NCBI GenBank assembly: GCA_945901855.1
Contig: CAMDLT010000007.1
Location: 1-64,000, forward strand
Direction: 5' to 3'
Origin: Asaia bogorensis
GTDB lineage: Bacteria > Pseudomonadota > Alphaproteobacteria > CACIAM-22H2
DNA: 64,000 nucleotides
Shown: positions 7,600-15,739 of the stretch, one piece after another
Numbering within the stretch: the first letter of the stretch is position 1
Layout: each line of letters begins with the position of its first letter
Program-made: the position numbers and the translations under genes
The notes under the pieces: generated by a model
Databases searched by the model: none
What the model was told of the DNA's origin: nothing
Seen by the model: only the letters and a program-made list of their open reading frames with translations

Positions 7600-8607
7600 C
7601 TAGCCGAGTTTCGCCATCGCGATGGCAGTGTCCGACATGCGGTTGGAGAAACCCCATTCGTTGTCGTACCAGCTCAGCACGCGCACGAAATTGCCGTCGA
7701 TCACCTGCGTTTGCGTCAGATCGAAGGTCGAGCTTGCGGGATTGTGGTTGAAATCCATCGAGACGAGTTCTTCGCTGGTCGTCTCGAGGATGCCCTTGAG
7801 CTGGCCCTGGCTTGCCGCGATGACGGCCGCGTTGACGTCTTCGGCCGTCGTGTTGCGCTTGGAAACGAACTTGAAATCGATCACCGACACGTTGGGCGTC
7901 GGCACGCGGATCGAGGTGCCGTCGAGCTTGCCCTTGAGTTCGGGGAGCACGAGGCCCACGGCCTTGGCGGCACCCGTCGAGGTCGGAATCATCGAGAGGG
8001 CGGCCGCCCGCGCGCGGCGCAGGTCCTTGTGCAGCGTATCGACCGTGCTCTGGTCGCCCGTATAGGCGTGGATCGTGGTCATGAAGCCTTTTTCGATGCC
8101 AAACGCGTTGTTGAGCACGAAGGCGACGGGGGCAAGGCAGTTCGTGGTGCAGCTGGCGTTCGAGACGATCGTATGTGCAGCCAACAACTTGTCATGGTTG
8201 ACGCCATAGACCACGGTCAGGTCCACGCCGTCGGCGGGGGCCGAGATCAGCACTTTCTTGGCGCCCGCTTCGATATGCTTGGCGGCTTGTTCGCGCTTCG
8301 TGAAGATGCCCGTACATTCCATCACGATGTCGACGCCCAGTTCCTTCCACGGCAGCTTGGCGGGATCGCGCTCGGCCGTCACCTTGATGCGGCCTTGGCC
8401 CACATCCATCCAATCATCGCCGGTCGAGATCGGATGCGGATAGAGGCCGTGCACGCTGTCGTGCTTGAGCAGATGCGCGTTCGCCTTCACGGGGCCAAGA
8501 TCGTTGATGCCCACGACCTGCAAATCGGTGCGCCCCTTCTCGGCGAGTGCGCGCAGCACCAGACGCCCGATGCGCCCGAACCCGTTGATTGCGATTTTGA
8601 CAGCCAT
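7600..8607 (-). CDS. gap: Glyceraldehyde-3-phosphate dehydrogenase
   Basis: This NAD(P)-dependent enzyme interconverts glyceraldehyde-3-phosphate and 1,3-bisphosphoglycerate. The 335-residue protein has the Rossmann start INGFGRIGR (7-15), the nucleophile Cys153 in SNASCTTNC and the general base His180 in TTIHAYTGDQ, plus the C-terminal SWYDNEWGFSNR. The ATG at 8607 has a strong GAAGGAG site. It follows the HAD gene by 13 nt and tkt before that, so tkt-HAD-gap is a probable operon. The common downstream partner pgk is absent here. Confidence 0.96.
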   Translation of the reverse strand: MAVKIAINGFGRIGRLVLRALAEKGRTDLQVVGINDLGPVKANAHLLKHDSVHGLYPHPISTGDDWMDVGQGRIKVTAERDPAKLPWKELGVDIVMECTGIFTKREQAAKHIEAGAKKVLISAPADGVDLTVVYGVNHDKLLAAHTIVSNASCTTNCLAPVAFVLNNAFGIEKGFMTTIHAYTGDQSTVDTLHKDLRRARAAALSMIPTSTGAAKAVGLVLPELKGKLDGTSIRVPTPNVSVIDFKFVSKRNTTAEDVNAAVIAASQGQLKGILETTSEELVSMDFNHNPASSTFDLTQTQVIDGNFVRVLSWYDNEWGFSNRMSDTAIAMAKLG

Positions 8608-8620
8608 GATCGTGTCTCCT

Positions 8621-9286
8621 TCAGTGAGAAGCGGGGGCAGAGCCGAACGCGTCGGCAAGCAGTGCGAAAAGCTGCGGGTCGGTGAAATCGGCGACGGCGA
8701 TGCGGGCACCGGCGGCGCGCAGCGTGACCGCGTCGAGCCCGGTCGTGATGCCGACCGTTTCGATGCCGGCCCCGACCGCCGAGGCAATGCCGGAGCGCGA
8801 ATCTTCGAACGCGAGCGCCTGGGATGCCATCACGCCGAGCCGTTCGAGCGCGGTCGTGTAGGGCAGCGGATCCGGTTTGCCGCGCGCCAGTTCGACGCCG
8901 ATGACCAGCGTGTCGAAACGTTGCGCAATGCCGAGGGCTGCCAGCATCGCATCGGCATTGGGCCGCATGGCATTGGTGACGACGGCGGTTTTGAGGCCGC
9001 GTTGCGCCGCCCAGCCGAGCAGCGCTTCAAGGCCGCGCGTGGGCGTGAGATGGCCTGCATGCGCGCGCGCGAGTTCTTCCTTGCGATCGGCCATTTCGGC
9101 CGGGTCGTGGCCCGGCAGCAGCCACGCCATCACCGCTTCGGTCGATTCGCCCATGATCCGTTGCGTGTAGGTTTCGCGTGTGATCGATTTGCCAAACGGG
9201 GCAAGCAGCTTTCCGAACGCGGCGAAGTGCAGATCGTCGGTGTCGGTCAGCGTGCCGTCCATGTCGAAAAGCAACGTGTCGCGCAT
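8621..9286 (-). CDS. HAD-superfamily sugar-phosphate phosphatase-like protein
   Basis: This 221-residue HAD hydrolase has motif I FDMDGTLTDTD (nucleophile D8, acid/base D10), motif II VVTNAM, motif III lysine in RGKPDPLPY and motif IV FEDSRSG. The small helical cap after motif I resembles beta-phosphoglucomutase/phosphoglycolate phosphatase enzymes. Its ATG lies 1 nt after the tkt stop and its stop 13 nt before gap, so it is tightly embedded in a sugar-phosphate operon. A housekeeping role on a pentose- or triose-phosphate side product is a reasonable inference; the exact substrate cannot be read from sequence. Confidence 0.82.
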   Translation of the reverse strand: MRDTLLFDMDGTLTDTDDLHFAAFGKLLAPFGKSITRETYTQRIMGESTEAVMAWLLPGHDPAEMADRKEELARAHAGHLTPTRGLEALLGWAAQRGLKTAVVTNAMRPNADAMLAALGIAQRFDTLVIGVELARGKPDPLPYTTALERLGVMASQALAFEDSRSGIASAVGAGIETVGITTGLDAVTLRAAGARIAVADFTDPQLFALLADAFGSAPASH

Positions 9287-9287
9287 T

Positions 9288-11327
9288 TTACATCGACTTC
9301 TTGGCCGCAGCCGCAATCGCTTCGGCCGTGATGCCAAAATGTTTGTAGAGATCGACCGCGGGCGCCGATGCGCCGAAGCCCGTCATGCCGACAAACGCGC
9401 CCTTGCCGTCGATGTATTTGTCCCAGCCGAGCGCCAGCCCCGCTTCGCACACGATGCGCGGGCACCGCGACGGTCCCAGCACTTCCTTGCGATATTTGGC
9501 CGTCTGTTTGTCGAAGGCTTCCTGGCACGGCATCGAGACAACCGCCGCGCGAATGCCCTCAGCCGCCAGCAGCTTGCGCGCGTCCATTGCGATGCTCACT
9601 TCCGAGCCGGTGGCGATCAGCGTTGCCTGGCGCTCGCCGCCGTCGGCTTCGGCCAAAACATAACCGCCTTTGGCGGTGAGGTTCTCGGCCGTGTAGCGGT
9701 CGCGCAGCGTCGGCAAATTCTGGCGCGTGAGGCACAGCAAGCTGGGGCCCTCGTCGCGCGCGACCGCGATCTGCCAGGCTTCCAGCGTTTCGACCGCATC
9801 GGCCGGGCGCAGCGTCCACAGATTGGGGATCGCGCGCATGGCGGCCAGATGCTCGACCGGCTGGTGCGTGGGACCGTCTTCGCCAAGGCCGATCGAATCG
9901 TGCGTCATCACGTAAATCGCGCGCTGGCCCATCAGGGCCGACAGGCGGATCGACGGACGGCAATAGTCGGTGAACACGAAGAACGTGCCGCCATACGGGA
10001 TCAAGCCGCGATGTAGGGCGATGCCGTTCATGGCGGCGGCCATCGCGTGTTCGCGCACGCCGTAATGGATGTAGCTGCCGGCAAAACTGCCGGTCTTGAC
10101 GATGCCCTGCGCCTTGGCCTTGGTGTTGTTCGAGCCCGTCAAGTCGGCCGATCCGCCGACCAGTTCGGGCACGATGCCGACCAGCAGATCGAGCGCGTTT
10201 TGCGACGCGATGCGCGTGGCGATCAAGGGCTTGTCGGCAGAAAGCTTTTCCTTGAACGCGGCGCACGCTTCAAGCCAGCCCTTGGGCAGCTTGCCGTCCA
10301 TCGTGCGCTTGAATTCGGCTTTGGCCGCGGGCTCGAGCTTGGCGACGCGCCGCTCCCACGCGCCGCGTTTGGCAGCACCGGCTGTACCCGCTTGGCGCCA
10401 TTCGGCCAAAATGTCGGCCGGAATTTCGAACGGCGCGTGCGTCCAGCCCAGCCGTTCGCGCGCACCCGCAATTTCGCCAGCCCCCAGCGGCGCGCCATGG
10501 CTGCCGGCGGTCCCGGCCTTGGTCGGCGCGCCATAGCCGATGGTTGTTTTGCATGCGATCAGCGTCGGCCGGTCGGCGGTCTTGGCGGCCGCGATCGCGG
10601 CATCGATTGCGGCCGGATCGTGGCCGTCGATGGCAACCGCGTTCCAGCCGCAGGCTTTGAAACGCGCGACTTGGTCGTCGGAGACGGTCAAGTCGGTGGC
10701 GCCGTCGATCGAAATCGAATTGTCGTCGAACAGCACGATCAGCTTGGCGAGACGCAAATGGCCCGCGAGCGAAATCGCTTCGTGGCTGATGCCTTCCATC
10801 AGGCAGCCGTCGCCCGCGATCACATAGGTATGGTGATCGACCGCCGCATCGCCGAAGCGCGCGGCCAGCATGCGCTCGGCCAACGCCATGCCGACGGCGT
10901 TGGCAAGCCCCTGGCCCAGCGGGCCGGTGGTGGTCTCGATGCCGTCGGCATGGCCGTATTCGGGGTGGCCTGCGGTGCGCGCACCCAACTGGCGGAAGTT
11001 TTTGATCTGATCGAGCGTCATGTCGGCGAAGCCGGTCAGGTGCAAAAGCGCATAGAGCAGCATCGAACCGTGACCCGCCGACAGCACAAAGCGGTCGCGG
11101 TCGGGCCATTGCGGGGCGGTCGGATCGAATTTGAGATGCTTGGTCCACAGCACGGTTGCCACGTCCGCCATGCCCATCGGCATGCCGGGATGGCCGGACT
11201 TGGCCTTCTCGACCGCGTCCATCGCGAGCGCGCGGATGGCGTTGGCCAGGCGCCGATGCTCGGGCGCTTGTTTGTCGCTCAAGGGCAGGGGGGCGGCGGT
11301 CGGTTTTATGTCGGCGGCGGCGCTCAT
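9288..11327 (-). CDS. tkt: Transketolase
   Basis: This thiamine-diphosphate enzyme moves two-carbon units between sugar phosphates in the pentose-phosphate (or Calvin) pathway. The 679-residue protein has the expected length and motifs: [13 protein letters not shown] near the start, TTTGPLGQG, the ThDP/metal motif [13 protein letters not shown], then the pyrimidine-domain signatures [17 protein letters not shown] and [21 protein letters not shown] roughly 20-residue N-terminal tail precedes the conserved [13 protein letters not shown]. It is the first gene of tkt-HAD-gap; no promoter was assigned in the 169-nt space to the divergent coiled-coil gene. Confidence 0.96.
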   Translation of the reverse strand: MSAAADIKPTAAPLPLSDKQAPEHRRLANAIRALAMDAVEKAKSGHPGMPMGMADVATVLWTKHLKFDPTAPQWPDRDRFVLSAGHGSMLLYALLHLTGFADMTLDQIKNFRQLGARTAGHPEYGHADGIETTTGPLGQGLANAVGMALAERMLAARFGDAAVDHHTYVIAGDGCLMEGISHEAISLAGHLRLAKLIVLFDDNSISIDGATDLTVSDDQVARFKACGWNAVAIDGHDPAAIDAAIAAAKTADRPTLIACKTTIGYGAPTKAGTAGSHGAPLGAGEIAGARERLGWTHAPFEIPADILAEWRQAGTAGAAKRGAWERRVAKLEPAAKAEFKRTMDGKLPKGWLEACAAFKEKLSADKPLIATRIASQNALDLLVGIVPELVGGSADLTGSNNTKAKAQGIVKTGSFAGSYIHYGVREHAMAAAMNGIALHRGLIPYGGTFFVFTDYCRPSIRLSALMGQRAIYVMTHDSIGLGEDGPTHQPVEHLAAMRAIPNLWTLRPADAVETLEAWQIAVARDEGPSLLCLTRQNLPTLRDRYTAENLTAKGGYVLAEADGGERQATLIATGSEVSIAMDARKLLAAEGIRAAVVSMPCQEAFDKQTAKYRKEVLGPSRCPRIVCEAGLALGWDKYIDGKGAFVGMTGFGASAPAVDLYKHFGITAEAIAAAAKKSM

Positions 11328-11496
11328 GGGCGGCGGTTCTTCCGGGCTCGAGATCGCAAAATCGCGCGGAACATGACGCCCGCCGCAGGGCGCGTCAACC
11401 CCGCGTCAAAAAGGGGCTTTGGCGCGACTCGGGAAAGCCGCTTAAGGTGCCGCAAAACCGTCTCGAACTCGATTTTTTGGAAAGCCATCGACCGCC

Positions 11497-11742
11497 ATGC
11501 AAACGCCGCCCATCGAACGCCTCGCCGCCGCCGTGCAACGCCTGGAAGCCGCCTTGGAAGCGCGCGTGCAGTCCGAGTCGGGCTTGCGCGGCGAAGTGGC
11601 CGCCGCATCCAAACGCGCCCAAACGGCCGAAGCCGCGCTCGCCGCGCTGAAGGCGGATTACGACGCGCTCGCGGGCCTCGCCGACCAGGTCGAAGCGCGG
11701 CTCGACAAGGCGATCGACAAGCTCAAAGCCGCGACGGTTTGA
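11497..11742 (+). CDS. Short coiled-coil protein (DUF4164-like) upstream of zapA
   Basis: This 81-residue protein is predicted to be almost wholly helical: regular heptads run from PIERLAAAVQRLEAALEAR through ADQVEARLDKAIDKLKAA. Such short coiled-coil proteins (DUF4164-type) commonly precede zapA in alphaproteobacteria. It ends 13 nt before the zapA start and probably shares its mRNA. A role in division or as a ZapA partner is inferred from position only. No SD of note stands before ATG 11497. Confidence 0.66.
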   Translation: MQTPPIERLAAAVQRLEAALEARVQSESGLRGEVAAASKRAQTAEAALAALKADYDALAGLADQVEARLDKAIDKLKAATV

Positions 11743-11755
11743 AGGAGCGCGCGCG

Positions 11756-12589
11756 ATGAGCCAGATTCTTGTCCGCGTCAATGGCCGGGACTATCCCATC
11801 GTATGCGACGACGGGCGCGAAAACCGCTTTGCCGCGATCGGCAACTATGTCGACGAAAAAGTACGCGAAGTGGTGGCCCAGGTGGGCCAGGCGGGCGACG
11901 CGCGCCTGATGCTGCTGGCAGCGCTCAATCTTGGCGAAGAATTGGCGAGCGCTTACGATACGCTCGAAGATCTGCGCGGCCAGCCGCCGCGCACGATCGT
12001 CGATCCGGCGCTGGTTGCGGCAGCCGAAGCTGCGCACGCGCAAGCGGCAGCCGCGCGGGTCGAAGCGGCCGACGCCAACGATTCGGCGATCAAGGCCTTT
12101 GGCCAGGCAAAAGCATCGGACGAATCGCGTGCGCGCGCCGAAGCCGCCACGCAAAGCTGGATCGCCAAGGCCGAAGATCTTGCGCGCCGTCTGGGCGAAC
12201 TCGAACGCCAAGTGCCCCCACTCGAAGCGCAAGCCGCGCGCGCGGTCGATCTTGCGGCCGAACTGGCCGATATCGCGGCGCGTGCGGAAGATGCCGATAG
12301 CCGCGCCATCGAAGCGCAAGCGCGCGCCGGCACGGCCGAATACGAACTTGCAACGGCGCTCACGAAGATCGTCGCCCTTGAAGCCGCCTTGAAGGCGGCC
12401 GATACGCGTCGCATGGCTGCCGAGGCGCAGATTGCCGAAGCGCAGGCGCGTTTCGAAGCGGCCGCAGCCCACGCAGTCGCAAAGGAACAGGCGTTGGTCG
12501 CGGCCGAAACCGAGCGCGCCGAATTCGATCCGCTGCTGGCGCGTATCGAAACCTTGATCATCCAAGCCGAGAATACGGCCGCAGCCTGA
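11756..12589 (+). CDS. zapA: Cell division protein ZapA with long C-terminal coiled coil
   Basis: ZapA binds and bundles FtsZ protofilaments at the septum. The first about 95 residues match ZapA: ILVRVNGRDYPIVCDDG, then ENRFAAIGNYVDEKV and DARLMLLAALNLGEEL. Family members are usually about 100-130 residues; this one has 277, the remainder being an Ala/Glu/Arg-rich helical region (about 105-277) of heptad-like repeats (many AEAAxAQ blocks). The start has an excellent AGGAG site. The long tail could extend the ZapA tetramer or recruit partners, which is inference. A GC-rich hairpin follows the stop. Confidence 0.85.
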   Translation: MSQILVRVNGRDYPIVCDDGRENRFAAIGNYVDEKVREVVAQVGQAGDARLMLLAALNLGEELASAYDTLEDLRGQPPRTIVDPALVAAAEAAHAQAAAARVEAADANDSAIKAFGQAKASDESRARAEAATQSWIAKAEDLARRLGELERQVPPLEAQAARAVDLAAELADIAARAEDADSRAIEAQARAGTAEYELATALTKIVALEAALKAADTRRMAAEAQIAEAQARFEAAAAHAVAKEQALVAAETERAEFDPLLARIETLIIQAENTAAA

Positions 12590-12972
12590 CGGCGCCCGGC
12601 GGCACGCTGTATCGCGCCGCCGGAAATGTGCCCGCATGGTGCCGGGGGTATCGCGCGTAAAATCTCGCGCCGAATCGTGACGCGTTGCGCCAGTGCAAAC
12701 AACGTCGCCAATGGCACGGCCCAAGCCTACATTTGTATTAGATGAAGACATACTTATGTATAAGATGTCTTTATAGCGCATGACTGATGATTGTAATTTT
12801 TCGCACTTTATGAACGTCTATAAGAACGGCTTTTTTTCAATTGCAATATGCAATGAAAATTCGAAGAAAAATGTCGCTACAGTCTTAAATCGAGTGGCGT
12901 GGCTGTTTTTTTGCAGATATGCTGCACTACAGTTGTACTCGAGATAAAAGAAGAATTTCGGAGCTTTTTTTT
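12590..12972. other. 383-nt gene-free spacer, AT-rich in its right half, with two palindromes
   Basis: After the zapA hairpin, composition shifts near 12720 from GC-rich to strongly AT-rich. Two perfect palindromes lie in the AT-rich part: AAGACAT/ATGTCTT (12745-12751 and 12765-12771, with an inner TTAT/ATAA pairing) and ATTGCA-ATA-TGCAAT (12840-12854). Runs of T follow at 12831-12837. Both could be operators for the PAS_5 gene at 12973. I see no credible ORF or RNA gene; a 6S RNA was considered and not supported. Confidence 0.5.
12596..12623 (+). terminator. GC-rich hairpin after zapA, possible terminator
   Basis: Perfect 8-bp arms CCGGCGGC (12596-12603) and GCCGCCGG (12616-12623) enclose a 12-nt loop, starting 7 nt after the zapA stop. 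There is no U-run after it, so it is either a weak intrinsic terminator or an mRNA 3-prime stabilising hairpin. Confidence 0.4.
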
Positions 12973-13488
12973 ATGCATCTATTCGACAGCGAACCGCAGG
13001 TACGGCTTGTGCTTGTTGTCGTCGACGATGCCGATGTCGGCCTGTTGGCGCAATTGGGCGCATATTGGCAAAAGCTGTTCGACCGTCGTGGCGCCGTGCC
13101 GGTTCGCGAGGATTTCGACGCCGAGGAAATACCGAAACTGAACCGCAATTTATGGTTGATCGAGCGAAGAGTAAAGCCGCAGCAGTACCATGTACGTCGT
13201 GTCGGCTCCGCGATTCGCGATGCGTTGGGGCGCGACGCCACGGGACTCCGACTCGATCAATTCCCGTTTCCGGCATTCGGCGCAAACCTCTCGGCCTGCT
13301 GCGATCGCTCGCTTGCGAGCGCCCGTTCGTCGCGCAGCAGTTTTGGACCCTTCGCCCAGGCGCTCAAACCGAACGCGGTTGCGTTCTGTGAGCATTTGGC
13401 AGTGCCGTTGGCCGCATGCGCGCAATACCCGCAAACAGTACTGGTCGCCTCGGTATTTTGTATCGTCTCGAAGCTCGTCACGCCGTAG
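12973..13488 (+). CDS. PAS_5-type small sensory-domain protein, copy 1
   Basis: This 171-residue single-domain protein resembles the PAS_5 (PF07310-like) proteins common in Rhodospirillales. Conserved blocks are YWQKLF, VREDFDAEEIPK, LWLIER, YHVRRVGSAIRDALGRDATGL, FGANLSACCDR and CEHLAVPLAA, all shared with the neighbouring copy at 13791. The ATG at 12973 is chosen for a GGAG site 10 nt upstream. There is no output domain, so it would act by binding a ligand or a partner protein; the function is unknown. It lies in AT-rich surroundings with palindromes upstream. The C-terminus (FCIVSKLVTP) departs from copy 2. Confidence 0.68.
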   Translation: MHLFDSEPQVRLVLVVVDDADVGLLAQLGAYWQKLFDRRGAVPVREDFDAEEIPKLNRNLWLIERRVKPQQYHVRRVGSAIRDALGRDATGLRLDQFPFPAFGANLSACCDRSLASARSSRSSFGPFAQALKPNAVAFCEHLAVPLAACAQYPQTVLVASVFCIVSKLVTP

Positions 13489-13790
13489 CGCAATCTCAGT
13501 GTTTTCTCGAATTTTCCGAGATGTCCGGGCCACACGAAATCTTGTGTCGAATTGTTTCGCTGAAATCACGATTGGTTTTGGGTTCCAGCCATTTGGATCG
13601 CTGCAATTTCATTCGCAATTTGGCTTTTTGGCGTCGCAACAGCAGAAATCAGAATGCGGCAGTGTATTTTGCAAACCAAATCGAAAATTTGTCACAGCAC
13701 TTATTAGACATCAATCTGACTGTAGTTTTTCGTTTCTCTGTCGACAATAGTATGTCCCTAATATAGGACATACAATCTGATGGATTAGCC
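13489..13790. other. 302-nt spacer between the two PAS_5 genes
   Basis: This is non-coding-looking DNA with GC content well below that of the flanking genes. The only clear structure is the palindrome at 13750-13773, listed separately. Short open frames here lack ribosome sites and family signatures. Confidence 0.5.
13750..13773. promoter_or_regulatory. Perfect palindrome before PAS_5 copy 2, operator candidate
   Basis: GTATGTCC (13750-13757) and GGACATAC (13766-13773) are exact inverted copies separated by 8 nt of A/T-rich DNA, ending 17 nt before the ATG at 13791. Position, symmetry and AT-rich centre suit a dimeric repressor site overlapping the promoter. The half-site shares GACATAC with the palindrome at 12745-12771 upstream of copy 1, so one regulator could serve both. 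There is no U-tract, so a terminator is less likely. Confidence 0.5.
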
Positions 13791-14303
13791 ATGTTTTTCT
13801 TGAACGACGCCACACCGAATCTTTCGAAGCAAACCGATCCGGCCATAGGCGCGGGCGGCGTGGAGCCGCATGTTCTGGCGGCACTGCGCGCGCATTGGAC
13901 GCGTATGTTCGACAAGCACGGCGTGATGCCGACACGCGACGAATTCGATCCGCTCGCCGTACCGAAATTTTTGTCGAGCCTGTGGCTTTTCGAGCGTCTC
14001 GGTTTGTCCGGGGTCTATCGCGTGCGCTTGGCCGGAACGACAATCTGCGAGGCGCTGGGGCGCGAGCTGACAGGCTATCGGCTCGATGCGTTCCCTATTC
14101 CCGGGTTCGGCGCGAACATGGCGATGTGTATCGATGGCTGCATTGCGCGCGGCGGGCCGTTTCGGGCAAGTTTTGGCGCTGTCGCGGACGCGCGCGTGCC
14201 CAATCCGATCGGACGTTGCGAGCATCTGGCGGTACCGCTGGCGGCAAACACGGTACATCCGCAGATGGCGCTTGTTGCAAGCGTTTTTCTGCCCGCGCGC
14301 TAG
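13791..14303 (+). CDS. PAS_5-type small sensory-domain protein, copy 2
   Basis: This 170-residue paralogue of the preceding gene has aligned blocks HWTRMFDKHGVMPTRDEFDPLAVPKF, LWLFERLGLSGVYRVRLAGT, CEALGRELTGYRLDAFPIPGFGANM and CEHLAVPLAA. It keeps the hydrophobic core pattern of the PAS_5 family better than copy 1 and lacks any effector domain. The ATG at 13791 has only a weak GGAT-type site. It is 129 nt upstream of fliG on the same strand, so a link to motility or taxis is possible but rests on position alone. Confidence 0.72.
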   Translation: MFFLNDATPNLSKQTDPAIGAGGVEPHVLAALRAHWTRMFDKHGVMPTRDEFDPLAVPKFLSSLWLFERLGLSGVYRVRLAGTTICEALGRELTGYRLDAFPIPGFGANMAMCIDGCIARGGPFRASFGAVADARVPNPIGRCEHLAVPLAANTVHPQMALVASVFLPAR

Positions 14304-14432
14304 TGCTGGCGCAGTTGCTGCGTCGTTGGACGCGCGGCAATAGGCCCCGATGGTTGATGTGCCGGAGTTTCCAATTGATCAGTCCAATCCGGCTTGCTTG
14401 AGAACGCTCTAGCGCCAGGAAAGGCACCGCCA

Positions 14433-15452
14433 ATGCGCTCGATCGACGACTATCGCGTAATTACAGGCCAGCAGAAAGCGGCGATCATTTTGCTGACGGT
14501 CGGCGAGGAGGCGGCCGGCAAACTTTTTGCGTTGATGTCTGACGAAGAGATCAAAGAGATCTCGCAGACCATGTCGACGCTCGGTTCCGTCAATTCGGCG
14601 ATCATCGAGCGTTTGATCGTCGATTTTGCCGACCAGATGTCGGGTGCCGGCGCGATGACGGGCACGTTCGATTCGACCGAACGCCTGCTGATGAAGGTGC
14701 TGGGCAAGAACAAAGCCGGCGACATTCTGGAAGAGCTGCGCGGCCCTGCGGGTCGCACGATGTGGGACAAGCTCGCCAACGTCAACGAGCTGGTGCTCGC
14801 GAATTTCTTGAAAAACGAATATCCGCAGACGGTTGCCGTGATCTTGAGCAAGATTCGCGCGGACCATTCCGCGCGCGTGCTGGGGGCGTTGCCCGAGCCG
14901 TTTGCCATGGAAGTCGTCATGCGGATGCTGCGGCTCGAAACGGTGCAAAAAGAGGTGATCGACGATATCGAGCGTATTTTGCGCAACGAGTTCATGTCGA
15001 ACCTGGCCAAGACGACCCGCAAAGACACGCACGAGCTGATGGCGGAAATTTTCAACGGGCTCGACCGCGAAATGGAACAGCGCTTCCTTTTGGCGCTCGA
15101 AGAGCGCAACCGGGATTCGTCCGAGAAGATCAAGGCGTTGATGTTCAAGTTCGAGGATCTTTCCAAGCTCGATCCGGCCGGCGTGCAGACATTGCTGCGC
15201 GCCGTCGACAAGGGCAAGATCGCCATCGCCCTCAAGGGCGCATCGGAGACGCTGCGCGATCTGATGTTCTCGAACATGTCGGAGCGCGCGGGCAAAATGC
15301 TGCGCGAGGAGATCGAAGCGCTCGGGCCGATCCGTTCCAAAGATGTCTACGAAGCGCAAAACGCGATCATCGCGACCGCGAAAGACCTGGCCGCCCGCAA
15401 TGAAATTATCATCAGCAACAAGTCGGGCGGCGAAAACGAATTGATCTACTGA
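14433..15452 (+). CDS. fliG: Flagellar motor switch protein FliG
   Basis: FliG forms the rotor ring that meets the stator MotA and controls torque and switching with FliM/FliN. The 339-residue protein has the N-terminal FliF-binding part (QQKAAIILLTVGEEAAGKLF), the middle domain with FLKNEYPQTVAVILSKI, and the C-terminal torque domain (MFKFEDLSKLDPAGVQTLLRAVDKGKIAIALKGA, then MSERAGKMLREEIE) containing the charged residues that meet the stator. The ATG at 14433 gives the normal length; an AGGAAAGG element stands upstream, and the longer frame from 14394 adds 13 unconserved residues. No other flagellar gene is in the window. Confidence 0.95.
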   Translation: MRSIDDYRVITGQQKAAIILLTVGEEAAGKLFALMSDEEIKEISQTMSTLGSVNSAIIERLIVDFADQMSGAGAMTGTFDSTERLLMKVLGKNKAGDILEELRGPAGRTMWDKLANVNELVLANFLKNEYPQTVAVILSKIRADHSARVLGALPEPFAMEVVMRMLRLETVQKEVIDDIERILRNEFMSNLAKTTRKDTHELMAEIFNGLDREMEQRFLLALEERNRDSSEKIKALMFKFEDLSKLDPAGVQTLLRAVDKGKIAIALKGASETLRDLMFSNMSERAGKMLREEIEALGPIRSKDVYEAQNAIIATAKDLAARNEIIISNKSGGENELIY

Positions 15453-15609
15453 AGCGGTCGCCGATTTTTCCGGCTACCGGCAGCGGCAGCCGACATTTGA
15501 CGCGTCGCGAATTTTCGGGCGGCAGGCGCAAGGATATGTGGGCGCGTTGCCTCGCTTGACGAGGCGCTGTCGTGCGATCCGTCGGCATGCAGCCTTCCCC
15601 TGAAGTTCG

Positions 15610-15676
15610 TTTATCCCGTTCGTTCTGGCCATCGGTCCTTGTCTGCGCCGTTGCAGCGGAGCCAGAGCGGGATAAA
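15610..15676 (+). terminator. Interrupted inverted repeat after fliG, terminator or operator
   Basis: TTTATCCCG (15610-15618) pairs with CGGGATAAA (15668-15676), and within it TCTGGC (15624-15629) pairs with GCCAGA (15661-15666). A T-rich stretch (TGTTTTATTTTTG) follows at once, as for an intrinsic terminator of fliG, about 160 nt after its stop. The same T-rich DNA lies just upstream of the candidate -10 of the HTH gene, so an operator role is also possible. Confidence 0.45.
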
Positions 15677-15700
15677 TGTTTTATTTTTGTATTTTTGTGT

Positions 15701-15739
15701 TATAATCCTATTTAGGTCAATTTATTTAGGAGAAAACCA
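15701..15739 (+). promoter_or_regulatory. Candidate -10 box and ribosome site of the HTH gene
   Basis: An exact TATAAT lies at 15701-15706 in an AT-rich stretch, 33 nt before the ATG at 15740, and a good ribosome site (AGGAG, 15727-15731) follows. No convincing -35 hexamer sits 16-18 nt upstream, so the promoter may depend on an activator or an extended element. Confidence 0.45.

Noticed and set aside
12590..12740. A 6S RNA after zapA
   Set aside because: In related bacteria 6S RNA often follows zapA, but here I could not find the long closing stem or central bubble; the only clear structure is a short hairpin.
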